From Cladorrhinum sp. PSN259 (taxonomy: Eukaryota; Ascomycota; Sordariomycetes; Sordariales; Podosporaceae): a stretch of DNA of 64,000 nt. A program made the translations under genes and the position numbers. The stretch lies in the NCBI GenBank assembly GCA_033725935.1, contig MU867094.1, positions 357,055 to 421,054 of the forward strand, written 5' to 3'. The notes below the pieces were generated by a model, which saw nothing but the letters and a program-made list of their open reading frames with translations, had not been told where the DNA came from and ran no database searches. The stretch's first letter is position 1, and every line of letters begins with the position of its first letter. This document shows positions 35,118-46,709 of the stretch, one piece after another.

Positions 35118-36582
35118 TGTCAACTGGTTCCCGGGGATATGGAAATGCCAATGTTCCAATGGCGCGTGGCTTGTGAGGATCGGAATGTCAGATCTGGCCA
35201 AGAAGGGGGGGGACAAGAAATAAATGCTATTTGAAGAGATGGTGGTGGCCTCGGGATGCCACCCAAGACCGGACTCCTGGGCTGCTGTCGACCCCGAAGG
35301 ACCGGGTTGCCTAGTCTGCTTTCGGAGGGTGTATTTGGCTGCTCTGCATTATTTTCGGCTCGGCCAGGATCCGGAAGCATATTTTATGAACGGCGCCCCC
35401 ACACCCGTACCGCCCCCGAACCACACCCGGTGACACAAACGAGTGCGACGCCGGTAATAACATGGGCGTTGGAAATCCATGGAAACACAAAATCCAGTTT
35501 CCCAACGTTGCAAGAATTCGCTCAGAAGAGTGGCTGGTACTGCTGCGTGTGATTTCTTAGGTTTGCAGAAAGGGGAAGTGTCGTCCCATCCAAGGCCCTT
35601 TCCAGGTTTCCAGGTTTGGCAACTTGAAGGATGGCGTGCATAAAATTGTGCACGCCGGAGGTTAGCGGCCGGCGCTAAACCGCTCCGGCCCCGCTTGCTA
35701 GGCTTCAAGTAAAATTGTTCTTTTGGGGATGCACCTGCCAATCAGGGTCAATTGTCTCCAACTTTTGAATTTGCATTTTCTGCTTGTCTCAACTTTTTTC
35801 GGTTCTCGTCCAATCCCCGCCACTAGTTTTCATGGCCCACCAACCGGGAGATTGACAATTGATCGGTGAGGCCAGAACTCTCCCACAACAAGATTGGAGA
35901 GCGGTCGTTTTGGTGGGAACGGTAATCTTTTTCCCGCCAAAACCAAGATGCAGCCACGCAACGTCATTCTCTTTTTCTAAATGGAAAGCCCAGATCATGC
36001 CGAATCCCGGAGCGCAATGTCGCGTTCATTGTCACTGCCGGCTAGCCCGGTCACACTTTCTCAATCATCACCAGCCCTACATCTGTCTGTCACATGCATG
36101 CCTCTCTAGTGGATATTCTGGGGGAGTTCGTCGCAACGTTTATTTCATTCTCCAGAAATCCTCCACACCCCCGAAACACGACCATTCATGCCCACCTGGG
36201 ATCTCATCCCTAACGACTCCATCAATCGATATGCTTGAAATGAGTTCAGGTGGCGGAGTATTCCTGAGATTTATGGGGATGGAGAAATCTGATATTTATC
36301 AACCCACCGACGGGTTCGTCAAAATGCCCGACCAACAGACAGTGAGAAAACAAAAGAACCTATCATCATTACATAATCCCGGTGCTGTTAGCCCCTTTTT
36401 GGTTCCTTTCCCCTTGATTATCCATGCAAAAACAAACCCCTGAAATCCTTCAACAAACATTCTGACCGCTAAATATCATACCGTCGAAACCCTATCGATT
36501 TTGAACGCTGATCCCCCTAAACGCCTGAACCCGAGCCCAATTTGACACAGCGAGTGATGACCCGTCATCGCTCACTCAATTC
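35118..36582. other. Long intergenic region
   Basis: 1.46 kb upstream of the MFS gene. A 194-codon plus-strand frame (35859-36443) has no domain, signal or compositional support. I see nothing else. Confidence 0.55.
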
Positions 36583-37026
36583 TCACTTCCGTCCGTACCA
36601 TGGACATCCCCATATTTGGCACGGATATTTATTAGTAAAGACGGTCTCCTCACAGACAAAGGTATAGTTGCAGTTTGCAGCGCCGCCTGCATCATAGACA
36701 TTAGCGGGAGCACCCGACCATATATAACGCGCTACTGGTATAGCGTCTACTTACATGGTTTTGCCCGGAACCCAATCTCATGCTGGCACATGTGATGCAG
36801 CAAGACCTGCCTGGTGCACATTGTCCGTACTGTACGGTGTGTACGGTAACCCAGCCTAAATTGATGCCAAGTTTGACGCCACGTCTCGGTAGGCGGCAGC
36901 TAGTGCAGCTTTCTCAGATATGAGTGTCTCACTCCTGCTGGAACGTCGCTGGTGGTTGCTGTGGTGATGATGTGTCTCGTCGGTCTCAGATGCAGTCAAT
37001 GTAGAACTGCCAGTGTGGTCGTTCAT
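36583..37026 (-). CDS. Small cysteine-rich protein (reconstructed three-exon gene)
   Basis: Proposed exons 37026-36883, 36806-36755 and 36686-36583 give 99 aa with an intact frame. The first 48 residues are hydrophilic (Ser, Thr and a His/Asn/Arg patch) and end in an Ala-rich helix-like stretch, 'EKAALAAAYRD'. The remaining 51 residues hold six cysteines in 'MCQHEIGFRAKPC', 'ANCNYTFVC' and 'YPCQIWGCPW'. The second intron has a strong GTAAGT donor and a GCAG acceptor. The first has a weaker GTGGCG donor, so the exon 1/2 join is the least certain part. There is no signal peptide, so a zinc-binding or redox cytosolic role fits better than an effector. Conservation was not tested, and a chance assembly is possible. 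Confidence 0.5.
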
Positions 37027-38359
37027 ATGATGATTGAATAATGGACGAATGAAAAAATAGATAATAATAATAATATGCGGTCATCCTCGACCTGGAAATA
37101 AGCTCGTGAAATGCAACAACAGCCACAGGCTATGCTCTTCTTTGATATTAAGATCAGAGTGCGATGTGGTTTGGATGCAACACAAGGAAAACAAAGGTTT
37201 GGAAGTGGAAAAATGGGTAGCAACGAACATACCGATCATAGATTCTCTCCTCTCCTCTCCTCCTCTCTCCGCTTTCCCACAGACATGTGTGCCAGCTCAT
37301 CATCGCTGGCTGCTGCCACGGTCCCTCCCCCGGCTAATACCTGCCACTGTTACACGCATTACTACTGCTACCTACTCACATATCCGACCTCTCTCTTCCA
37401 CCTGCATGGAAACAAGCGAATCGAAGCGTTTTTGTTTTGTGTGCTTTTGGGGTTCAATTGGTTTCCCAAAAATTGGAGCCCAACCTGGCACCCAATTCCA
37501 CTGAAATATAGTACGTATATCCCCCCGTCTTTCCCCCATGTAGACGAACTACTGCACCCCTTCCCCCCACTGTCCCACAGAGACATGATCAACCCCTCAC
37601 TTCAACGTCTCACAGCATAAACCACCACCAAAACAATGTGTTTATAATTTATTTGCCTCGATCTCCCTCATCCGAGATGACCTCATGTCGACTATCTGAC
37701 ACTGAAGTCCATCAACCAAACATTTCGCTCGTCAAGTCGGGATTAATTGCCATCTGAGAGCTTTCCAGAACATTCCCATACGTCATACAAGCATCCAGAT
37801 GACCAAACCGAACCAAACCAAGAAAAGCAAGGTTCCTCACAATCTCAAACCTCAAAAATCCACAACAGACACATGGCATTGAGTGCACCAGACATTATTG
37901 TTTTAATATGAAAAAGAACCTTTTGCACATCTGTGCACTTTCTTCTTGCCGTTTGCGCCCACTGAAAAAAAACCTCGATACTCGATACGAATTCGACAGC
38001 TGAAAATCCGAACTAAATAAACCCGAAAGCCCCGAAACCGCCTACCTATCTAGTAGTAATCTAGGTAACATGCGTAAGAAAACTCAACTTGTCATTCCAG
38101 TCAAAGATGTGCGAGTCATAAATTGTAAGTATTCTCATTTATGACAGGACCACCGACGCGAGGTTGGCTGCTGAGCTATCAATGGCTGAGGGAAACACAG
38201 AACGAACCCCAGCCACAAGCCGGCATCATGCAGGTCAATACTGTAAAGGCAATAGGTGCGTAATTGATCGTCAAACCGACTATTCCTTTCTCGCAAAAGT
38301 TCAAATAGAGTATGAGATCTATCCCTATAACTAACTATTCACCTTCTCTTCCACCATAT
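37027..38359. other. Long intergenic region
   Basis: Non-coding as far as I can see. A 169-codon plus-strand frame at 37111-37620 has the look of chance coding in a pyrimidine-rich stretch. The right end is the 3' flank of the HET gene. Confidence 0.55.
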
Positions 38360-39967
38360 CTACTCGTAATCGGGGCGCAACAGACTGTAACCATGAAAAG
38401 TGCTTAAAAGAAACCGACAATCCACCAAGCACATGGTATACTTGTCCTCCCTCCGAGACATCTCCGCCAGACCAGAGCAAATAATCTCGATACTAGGTCT
38501 CTCAGCCTCCGCCCATTGGGTCTCCGTGATCCCGCTTACTCGTTCAAAAGCCTCTTGCCCGTAAAAATGTTTCCCCTTATCAGACAGCACGATCAACACC
38601 AAGTGCATAAACTTCGATGCCTCTTGCTCGGTTAGAGAACGCGTGAATTCCTTGTCACCCTCATAAATATTCAAAAGCCGCAGGCCCAGCAGGGTGTGCT
38701 TCATGCGGAGGGAGAACTTGGATCCGTCAATGCGGACGTGGACGTCCCGCTTCCCAAGCGCTTCAGGAGCAGATTTCGCCATGTGGGACCGCACAATAAA
38801 ATCCGGCGCGGCAGGAATGGGTTTGTCGTCGCCGCCGCAGGATAGCGCACTGCGGTATGCCTTGATCTGTCGGATGTAGTCCATCGCTGATGCCTCCGCG
38901 GCAGAAACACCTGTAGGCTTATTACCTCTGATTTCCCGTATCGAGGCCTTGTCCCAGTACTCTTGCAGCCGAACCTCCCGGACGTTCAGCACATTCTGCA
39001 AAGTGGCAGAAAAGCCCAAGATGTCGGGTGGCCTGAAATGAGCCAGCAGTGCGAAAAACAGCGCCGGGATCGATATGTCATAGTCAATAACGGATGTTGT
39101 GCTCTCGGGATCCTGACAATCCGCAGCTAGGGAGTAAAGCGCAAAGACTCGATCGCGAACACGGGCGCACTCGGTGTTGCTGTACCGGTCCATGAGTTCC
39201 TTGAGCGTCTCAGATTTCCCTTCTCGTCGCTCGCTCCTGTGGAGGTAAAGTTTGAGCATGTGGTCTTCGTACCCCTCGACTTGGCTGAGTTGGTGGATAG
39301 ATCCGAACCGAAAGAAAGTCTCCATGTCTTGTGATTTCCTGGACCCGCAGTACACAGTTATATTTCGAGAAAGGATGAGTTCCTGCTTGATCCAGGCGCG
39401 TCGCCAGTACGGCCGATTATTCAGGTGACGCAATGCCGTTTTCACGACTGCCATTTTTGACTCCTTCTCTGGGTCATCATCATCATCATCTTCATCGACG
39501 CCTTTCCGCCTGTCCAAATTCTCGAGATAATCAAAGAACGCATCGCTGTTATCTGCCGCGGGGCCAATCCAGGCCAGGACCTGTTTTGCGTTTCGGTATA
39601 TGTCGCCCATCACCGAGACTTGGCGTACTCGCTCCGCGCCATCCGACTGGTTGATACAGATGGCGTCAACCCAAACAACCAAGGCCTCATCGGGTTTACG
39701 GATAGTTCTGAGAGCCAGCAGGAGATTCGGGCGCACCCAGTACGGCTTGCCGTTGAGTTTGATCCATCGTTGCTGCTTGTCGGTTCCCCAGGTGTATGAA
39801 AGCGCCTCGTAGCGCCCGCTTTGCGCGGATATGGCCTCATTAGTCAGCTCACAGAGGACGGGTGAGTCACCCGAACCTGGGAGGATCTTGCAGAGACGGA
39901 AGCACCTTCTGGAGGATGCATCATCATCCAGAGGCTCGTAGTGGAAGTACGGTTGGTGATCGAGCAT
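38360..39967 (-). CDS. HET-domain protein (heterokaryon incompatibility family)
   Basis: Single-exon gene of 535 aa. The HET domain occupies about residues 45-215, with its three conserved blocks: 'YEALSYTWG', 'LVVWVDAICINQSD' followed by 'RVRQVSVMGDIYRNAKQVLA', and 'RPYWRRAWIKQELILSR'. HET proteins trigger programmed cell death when genetically unlike hyphae fuse, and many act as innate-immunity-like switches. The C-terminal ~300 residues have no repeat or NACHT module that I can recognise; an Asp-rich stretch (six Asp in a row at about 155) interrupts the domain. The gene looks intact. Confidence 0.9.
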   Translation of the reverse strand: MLDHQPYFHYEPLDDDASSRRCFRLCKILPGSGDSPVLCELTNEAISAQSGRYEALSYTWGTDKQQRWIKLNGKPYWVRPNLLLALRTIRKPDEALVVWVDAICINQSDGAERVRQVSVMGDIYRNAKQVLAWIGPAADNSDAFFDYLENLDRRKGVDEDDDDDDPEKESKMAVVKTALRHLNNRPYWRRAWIKQELILSRNITVYCGSRKSQDMETFFRFGSIHQLSQVEGYEDHMLKLYLHRSERREGKSETLKELMDRYSNTECARVRDRVFALYSLAADCQDPESTTSVIDYDISIPALFFALLAHFRPPDILGFSATLQNVLNVREVRLQEYWDKASIREIRGNKPTGVSAAEASAMDYIRQIKAYRSALSCGGDDKPIPAAPDFIVRSHMAKSAPEALGKRDVHVRIDGSKFSLRMKHTLLGLRLLNIYEGDKEFTRSLTEQEASKFMHLVLIVLSDKGKHFYGQEAFERVSGITETQWAEAERPSIEIICSGLAEMSRREDKYTMCLVDCRFLLSTFHGYSLLRPDYE

Positions 39968-41446
39968 CGAGGATATTTATGGGGTTGCTAAGAGTGACAC
40001 ACGTCACGGTGTTTTTGAGAAGAGAGATTTAAAGAATATCGGCTCACCGCCTCCTGGACTAAACTATATATATGTATGTACATGTACATATATGTAAGCC
40101 GGGCAGTGCAAGGCAACACGGGTGCTGCGGCACTGTCACTGCGCCGCTTCCGCGCACTTTCTAGGCACGCTTAGTAACTTATGTAATTTACTGCCCCCTG
40201 TAGTCATCATACACATATCCGTACATACCTTACCATTACCACTCAAGTCAATGCGGCGCCTATCAATACTACTGTACCTATATAACAACATATATGTATG
40301 TATGCCCGAGATATCTCAAATCTGCCCGACCACTTATCCCATCCAGTCTCTCTCTGCCCAAGAAACACAGGTGAAAGCCGAGGGCAATGAAACAAAAGCG
40401 CCGGCTTTTAATCTCCGACTCTGTTACTAATTAAACAGGTATGTACACCTAATTAGTGAATCATTGAAAGAAAAATAATGAACCACAGAGCCAGCCGGCT
40501 TCCTTCCTCCTTTTTGGCAATTAAGCTGGCAAATCCAATAACGTTATTCCAATACTGCATGAATACCCTGTCAAGAAACATTATTTGTTTTCTCGCTCTC
40601 CCTCAACAGGAAAAAAAAAAAAAAAAAAAAGGAAAGAAAAATAATTTGAATGACCGAGAAAATTCTGCCTAACAAAAAATCAATTGATTACCTATCTACT
40701 TGTTCAACAGCACCAACAACACACTTGAACAGCTAGTTAGACTCATCGACACAAACAATAATCCAATAATGTTCGCTATATAACAAGGTTGCTTATTTAG
40801 ATACGCCAGAAGGTACCGCACTTCTACGAGTTGTCCATATACGCCTTGTCTCACTTTGAGATACTGTAAGTAACGGGAAACCGTTCACCTTATGAGTAGG
40901 TACTCTCGGAGCCAGTAAGAGATTTCAGCAGTATGGTTGAGCAGAGGGGGCGCAGTAGAACAGCAAGAGTTTCAGAAAATGGTGATAATGATATTATTTT
41001 GTACACTATAAATCTGTGCCCAAGGTGCCAACTCAATGCACACGATAGATACCCTGTTGAATTTCCGGTTAACTATCCAACCCCTGACTTTACATAAAAC
41101 CCCCGAATCCAGTCAAGTACACAACCCAAAACCGCATTATCCTCCACTTCCAAATTAAAAGATACTAAGAAAACCTCATCCTAGAAAATGAATGGCGTCC
41201 AACTGTCGTGTTGGCGGCCAGATTCCAGTCTCTGACGTTTGGTGAATGCCCAGAAGAAAGCCAAAAAAAAATAAATGCTATTGCAAATTGCTTTGCAAGG
41301 GTATAAAACGCCCAATTCCAAATGATATATGATGTCGAAAATGTGCTGTGGTGCCCGCCAAAAATGCCGAAACTCAAAAAGTTATTGCGCCGAGCCATGT
41401 GATTCGCAATGATGTGAAAAATCAAATCCAACAAATGTCGTTTGTT
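39968..41446. other. Long AT-rich intergenic region
   Basis: Contains TATGTA-type microsatellite stretches near 40063-40096 and 40285-40300 and an A-run of about 20 at 40612. No gene is seen. The left end is the HET promoter. Confidence 0.6.
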
Positions 41447-42334
41447 TCAACGCCGACGGCCGCTGAACAACCAGGACCTCAATCCTCTCCTGGCATCCGA
41501 GTTGTTGTTGTTGTTGTTGCTGTTCGCCTTCTCAACGGCACGATCGTCATCTCCATCAAGCGACAGACGATAGCGAATGACGCTGCCCCTGTCGTCCTCA
41601 AAACCAACGTGTCGTTTGTTGGGTGGGACAAAACACTCCGGCACGACATGGCGCATCACCCAACCTCGGACACCCTTGCTTGCCGCGTCGATAGCTGCGT
41701 ACTCCTGTCTCCGGGTCTGATCGCTAGTCCAGTAATGTGTCGTCTGTGGGGGAAGTGGATATGGGCAGTCCTCGCCCTTGGATGAGAAGGTTTGGCTACA
41801 GGCAAAATCCCGAGTGCTGTGGTTGTCGATTGACAATTCGTTTTCGTCAGCGAATTGGGGTTGTGGGAAGTGAAAGTAAGTCTCAGGCTCTTGAGACAGT
41901 GATGTGCGGGTCTGATAAGCGCGAGATGGAGACATCGACCGGCGACTATTCCTGGATCTTGGGGAACGCTGGATGGTTGGCCTGGCTCTTCTTGATCGAG
42001 GTGCTGAAGATGCCAGAGAGGTCGAGGAAGTCCTTCGGTCATGAGGAGGAGGAGACTCTTTCCGGGATGGAATTATCGATTCGTATCCAGAGTCTTGGCG
42101 GCGCATCTCGCGAGCAAATGGTGGCTCATCTTTGGCCATGGGAATTGGTGGTCGAGGACAGACTGCGATGGCCTTGGAATGTGTCGTCTGGTTGAGATTT
42201 GATTCCTCAGGTTTCGCCTCTGGTTCAGGAACTTCGAGGTCCTGGAAGCTGTGGTAAGTGGTGTCGGAGCGGGCCATGCTCACTCGCGAGTCGGGGCGGT
42301 CGATGGTAGAAAGAAGATGTGATACAGCAGCCAT
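41447..42334 (-). CDS. Conserved fungal hypothetical protein with basic disordered middle
   Basis: Single-exon frame of 295 aa starting at the ATG of 'MAAVSHLLSTIDRPDS'. The middle is Ser/Arg/Pro-rich and disordered (about residues 85-150). The C-terminal third has a compact, conserved-looking block, 'RQEYAAIDAASKGVRGWVMR', followed by 'VPECFVPPNKRHVGFEDD' and 'SVIRYRLSLD', before an Asn run and a basic end. I recall such C-terminal blocks in uncharacterised Sordariomycete proteins but cannot name a family. A nuclear or cytosolic regulatory role is possible. A frame extends 11 codons upstream of the ATG without another ATG. Confidence 0.7.
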   Translation of the reverse strand: MAAVSHLLSTIDRPDSRVSMARSDTTYHSFQDLEVPEPEAKPEESNLNQTTHSKAIAVCPRPPIPMAKDEPPFAREMRRQDSGYESIIPSRKESPPPHDRRTSSTSLASSAPRSRRARPTIQRSPRSRNSRRSMSPSRAYQTRTSLSQEPETYFHFPQPQFADENELSIDNHSTRDFACSQTFSSKGEDCPYPLPPQTTHYWTSDQTRRQEYAAIDAASKGVRGWVMRHVVPECFVPPNKRHVGFEDDRGSVIRYRLSLDGDDDRAVEKANSNNNNNNSDARRGLRSWLFSGRRR

Positions 42335-44626
42335 TGTTGATGTTGTTGTTGTCGTTGTTGTATGCAATATTAAGACTCATAACACATTAAAAAAGGGGCC
42401 AGAAATGGCAAAAACCACCACAAGAATCACCGGAAACCGTGTGTTTGGGACCAAGGAGCGGGAAGGCCGTGCTTCTTGAATCCTTCAGCGTGTGGACCCA
42501 AAGCAACGGTGTCGGTGGGGTGTCCCAGATCGGCGGTTTCCGCAACGAGACCCTTGCCGGTGCCAATGAAGTTGCGGTCAAAAGGCGGCGTCGCTGGGCA
42601 CTTGCTGGTACTTTCTGATCGGAAGCCAGGAAGTAAACAACCGGTGACCGAGTGGGCTTCTCTTGGCCGGGATCCGACTGCTAGGCCAGCAATAGAGTGT
42701 GTTGATTGGGTTTGGTTCCACCACAAGGCGCTCTGTAATTGGTGTGTTGCTATGTCAGGGCGACCCGCAGCTGCAGGTTCCATATGCAAGTCAATTCACA
42801 ACAAAAAAACAAAGAAGCAAATTCCAAAATGTGCGAAACGATGTTTGTGAGTGGCGGTCTGCTGAGGTCCCGAGACCAAATTTGCGGGGCGGGCACACTG
42901 AGCTGGTTTCTTCGAGAATGGAGATTTTTGGTAAGGATCGAGGAATCAAAGGATCATAGGGTGGAGTTGGTTACGGATCCGTAGAAAGCGTCCAGAATCC
43001 GAATGGAAGGTCCGCAGGAAATTTTTTTTTGTTGAGAACGAGAACTGGAGAAATTGGCGGTCAGGCAACGACTCCAGAAAAGGTGTGGCTCGTGTGGATG
43101 GCGACAGGCGGTGACAGTGTCAAATTTCTCCTTGAACCCCACACCTTCCAGCCCCACTGTGGATTTGTTTTTGTGGCAGAATGAGACGATAGATGTCGGT
43201 GGTTGGGGTTTTTTTTCTTTTCGTGTTGGATGAAAAGAAGAAAGGACGAATCCGGGGGAGACTCAGGAATAAGAACACATCACTGACGGCGACACGGTCA
43301 AGTGATCCGATTTTGTGTCCTTCTTGTGATGTGACTGTTTCTTGCCGAGGGGGAATGCAGGGTTGGGTGATTTAGCTCGACACAACCTCGAAGGCCAAGC
43401 ACGGTCCGATGTCGCCTTTTGGAAAGATGGAAGATGGAAAAGCGGGAAGGCCCGAGGAAGTGTGACCCGAAATCCCGTTTTGAGTGTTTTGGAGGGTTTT
43501 GCAGTGGAGAGAGAGAAAAAGACTCAAAAATGGTACCTGAGAAATTCGATGATTTCTCTTTTTCGCCGGTTTGAAGGGTATGACGCCGACACGTGGAGAA
43601 ACAATGCAACGTGCAACGTGCAACAACGGTGTTGACAACTAAGGAGTGAGCGAACGTCGGAGCAAAAAGAGGGATGAGACGAGACCACATGTATTCAAGG
43701 GCATCATGCAATGCGTGCAGTTTGTTGGCGGGGTGTGGCACCTGCAGTATTTCAATATTTTCATCAAGTGTGTTGGCATGAGAATTTCGTCATCACAGCC
43801 TCGCTTGCGCTCAACACCACTCACCTTCCCCCTCCTATTTTTGGTTCTATCGTGTGCGAGCATGTGAATCGGGCTGTGAAATGGGGGTGAAAATCCCATT
43901 TTCACATGCCGGTTGGTGGTGGTGTGACGTGGAAATCCCATTGAAGCTGAGAACCCCTCAGTTGCATTTGCGGCACGTTGTGTCGCCCTGTTCGGTGCTG
44001 AAACAGCAGAGAGCGGGGGTTGGATTCCGCCTCGTGGAACCAATCAGTGCCAATCATGATCAGGCGCTCCATCCGGTAGGTGTCACAGTGCCTAGGTGAA
44101 GACTCTGATCTTTGCGGACTGTGTGTTCCATGGCAAATAAAAGACCGAGTATCACCTGGGAAGTCCGAAAGGTGAATGTTCGGAGTGGGAGATTCATGGA
44201 GTTAAAATTCGGCACATCTTTATTTCTTCTGAGGACATGTCTTGTTTCAGTTAAACATGTAAATCCTGTGAGTGTGTGTGAGTGTGAAAGATGCCATGGG
44301 CTCAACATGTAAATCCTGTGAGTGTGTGTGAGTGTGAAAGATGCCATGGGCTCGGTTCTTGAGTCCCAAGAGCGGGTTAGGGTAGTCGCCCTACGTGCCT
44401 AGATAATAGTTTTGCGATCAATTAAGCCAAACGTCCCAATGCACTTCACAAATCTTTATGATAAAATGTTCTGACATGCATGTATCCTAATTGTTTCAAA
44501 GAACACTTCCAAACAGATCTATCATTTACGATTGATCAACGGAGTATCAACAAGCAAGACTTTCCTTCCACATGAACCCCACTAACCCTCCTTCCTCCAA
44601 CAAATCGGGACCACACACGATTTCAA
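42335..44626. other. Long intergenic region upstream of a tRNA gene
   Basis: About 2.3 kb. Open frames up to 147 codons appear on both strands but overlap each other and lack any domain. The only clear structure is a 50-bp tandem duplication at 44254-44353. Confidence 0.55.
44254..44353. repeat. Perfect 50-bp tandem duplication
   Basis: The block beginning AACATGTAAATCCTG and ending ATGCCATGGGCTC occurs twice with no mismatch (44254-44303 and 44304-44353). It lies about 270 bp upstream of the tRNA-Glu gene. Confidence 0.97.
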
Positions 44627-44719
44627 TCGGGTATGGTGTAGCGGTAACATCGTTGACTCTCACTTCCCAGAAGTGATATGTTCTCTCAACAGCCCCGGGT
44701 TCGACTCCCGGTATCCGAG
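44627..44719 (+). tRNA. tRNA-Glu (anticodon CTC) with 22-nt intron
   Basis: The acceptor stem pairs TCGGGTA with TATCCGA (one G-T pair), the D arm has GTG/CAT, the anticodon stem pairs GTTGA with TCAAC and the T arm is CCGGG-TTCGACT-CCCGG. The anticodon CTC is at 44659-44661. A 22-nt intron (44663-44684) sits after the base 3' of the anticodon, the canonical position. The B box GGTTCGACTCC is perfect, and a T6 run at 44730-44735 would terminate RNA polymerase III. Resemblance to yeast tRNA-Glu supports identity. Confidence 0.9.
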
Positions 44720-44882
44720 TCTCATAATATTTTTTCCCCCATCTTTTTGCATTTTTTTTTTTCGTTATCATTTTTCCTCTGTTAGTTGTTCATATTTCAC
44801 ATTCACTCTTATTTATACATATCTGTAGTAGACCAAAAAGAGATTTTTATTCATTTATATTTTCCCCACTTAAGGGTTTCGT

Positions 44883-45549
44883 TTATTCTGCCTCCTCAGC
44901 AACAACAGGCTCCCAATAAATATTCTCAACATTCAAGAGCAGAGGCTCCGACTCGGCCGGCAAACTACACGTCTGCGTCACACCGTCGGCGCTCCCGGCA
45001 GGTTTGGCGACACACACTTCAGTGGGAAGTTCTCCAATGACGGTGGCGTCGAACAGGAGTCTTGAAATTTTTGAAACACACAACGTCAGCATTCGCCTTC
45101 CCATTCCCATTCCCATTCCTTCTCATCTTGGTTTTGGATCCGAGTTTCAATACGTACGTAGCATCCTTATCATCGCAATACCACTGGAACCGGAACCCGA
45201 TCCTGTTGCTTATTTTCTCGATCAAGTACTGGCATCTCACCAGTTGGGATGGAAGAGGGGCATCTTTGCCGGGCACACAGACGGACCAGACGCCGCCGCC
45301 TGTGGAGATGTTGATGCGGTCGAGCTTGTAGATGTCGCCTGTGCCGGGGTTTTCTACCGAGAGGGTGCCGCGGAGTTGGCCCGCTGAGTTGCTGGTGGTG
45401 ATTGTGTCGATTTGGTACTCGCGGAGGATGAAGTTGGTGATGTTTGTGTAGGAGGAGGGTGTGCAGCTTCGCGATGAAGGCGAGGAGAGTGGTGACGCTG
45501 CGGCACCGACGCCGAGGAGTGCGGTGAGGAGTATGGTGGTGAGCAGCAT
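44883..45549 (-). CDS. Small secreted cysteine-containing protein, possibly AA1-like
   Basis: Two exons, 45549-45158 and 45060-44883, joined in frame, give 189 aa. The N-terminus 'MLLTTILLTALLGVGAAASP' is a clear signal peptide. The mature part has about six cysteines, N-glycosylation sites ('NITNF', 'NISTG') and a mostly beta-looking pattern: 'LREYQIDTITT', 'GQLRGTLSVENP', 'GFRFQWYCDD', 'LFDATVIGELP'. The order of these elements recalls the AltA1/AA1-like secreted family of ascomycetes, but the match is from memory and weak. It is probably extracellular, as an effector, allergen-like or cell-wall protein. A 97-nt intron separates the exons; its donor has two overlapping options, and GTACGT is the one that keeps frame. 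Confidence 0.75.
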
Positions 45550-46709
45550 CTTGGGTCGATCAATTTTTGTTTGTTCACGATGGATGTGCGAGTGGACAGG
45601 CACTATAATTATGGCAGTTGGGAGCGACACCCACGGTAGGTTTTGTTGGTTCGCAACTCGCATTTAAATACCTACAGAATTCTTTCCCGGCATGTACCGA
45701 TCGCGATAAGGGATGCAATATGGGTGTGCCGGATGAAATGCTCCACGATGATCCATGGCAGATACACCTTCGTTTCCCCGCTCCAGTCATTACCTCAGGC
45801 TAATCCACAAAACCCGGTACCTATCTGGCTGGGTTCATGACAATCTCATGAACGTTTTCAGTATTGAAGGCAAAGAAAGGCAGATTGAAGCAGGAGAGAG
45901 GTGAGTGCGAAACGCGGATTTCGTGTTGAGTTTATGATGAAGATTCTGGAGGCGAGCTGGCCAAAGAAATCTGGTGAAAGTGATGATTTCAGCGTCCTCA
46001 GAGTACAGTGACTTGGACTCTTTGAGGTCGGGTGCGTCGATGAGAAGGTTATTAGTGGGCCGTCACGGTAGCGAAGAGAAGCATGTCATGTACGTCAGTG
46101 GTTTCTCAATGATCTTCAGTTATTCTAAACATGTATTCGTTGGTACAATTTTATTATTATCTATTTCGTCCATCCCTGTGTTATACTCTATTATTCCATG
46201 TTTTCTAGGCTTGCGCATGAGATGCGCTCTTTTTCCACATTGTTCTAGTTTTCTTGGGTGGCAGCTTGGAAGTCGAATGGATGCCCAGGTTGTCAACAAG
46301 TTACAAGCACAAGAGCCCAGCTTGGCTTCATGGCCTAGCAATGTGGACCGGAACGAGAGGCTGTCAGACGTTGCTTACGGTGTCATTTTGCAGGAGGTTT
46401 CACTCTTGAATAGTCAAGAAAGGAGCACATACCTTACAGAATTCTTGGTAGCTCGGCTGGAGACAACAAAAAAACTTGTGAACCCTCATTATATGCTCTA
46501 ACATTTCATTACCTACGTGATACTCCTATATTGTAATGAGAAGACACAAATACACACTCACAATTTAAATTCGACAAACAAAATAAGTCATAGATAGTAT
46601 AAAACAAAAAATGATTTTATTGATAGTTTACCTTGATCAGCATGCACACACACTTACTTACCAATACTTACCACTCACCACATACATGTTATACGTATGT
46701 ATATGTAAC
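45550..46709. other. Intergenic region
   Basis: Promoter of the secreted protein and 3' flank of the next minus-strand gene. A 175-codon plus-strand frame (45974-46501) begins with GTG, has no domain, and is AT-biased; I do not call it. Confidence 0.55.

Noticed and set aside
35859..36443. 194-codon plus-strand frame
   Set aside because: No domain, no compositional bias typical of coding, and no splice structure extending it.
37111..37620. 169-codon plus-strand frame
   Set aside because: Pyrimidine-rich non-coding stretch; the translation lacks any recognisable feature.
43298..43741. 147-codon minus-strand frame
   Set aside because: Overlaps several equally open frames on both strands; no domain or signal sequence.
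45974..46501. 175-codon plus-strand frame
   Set aside because: Starts at GTG, AT-rich, no recognisable domain; hydrophobic part looks like chance.
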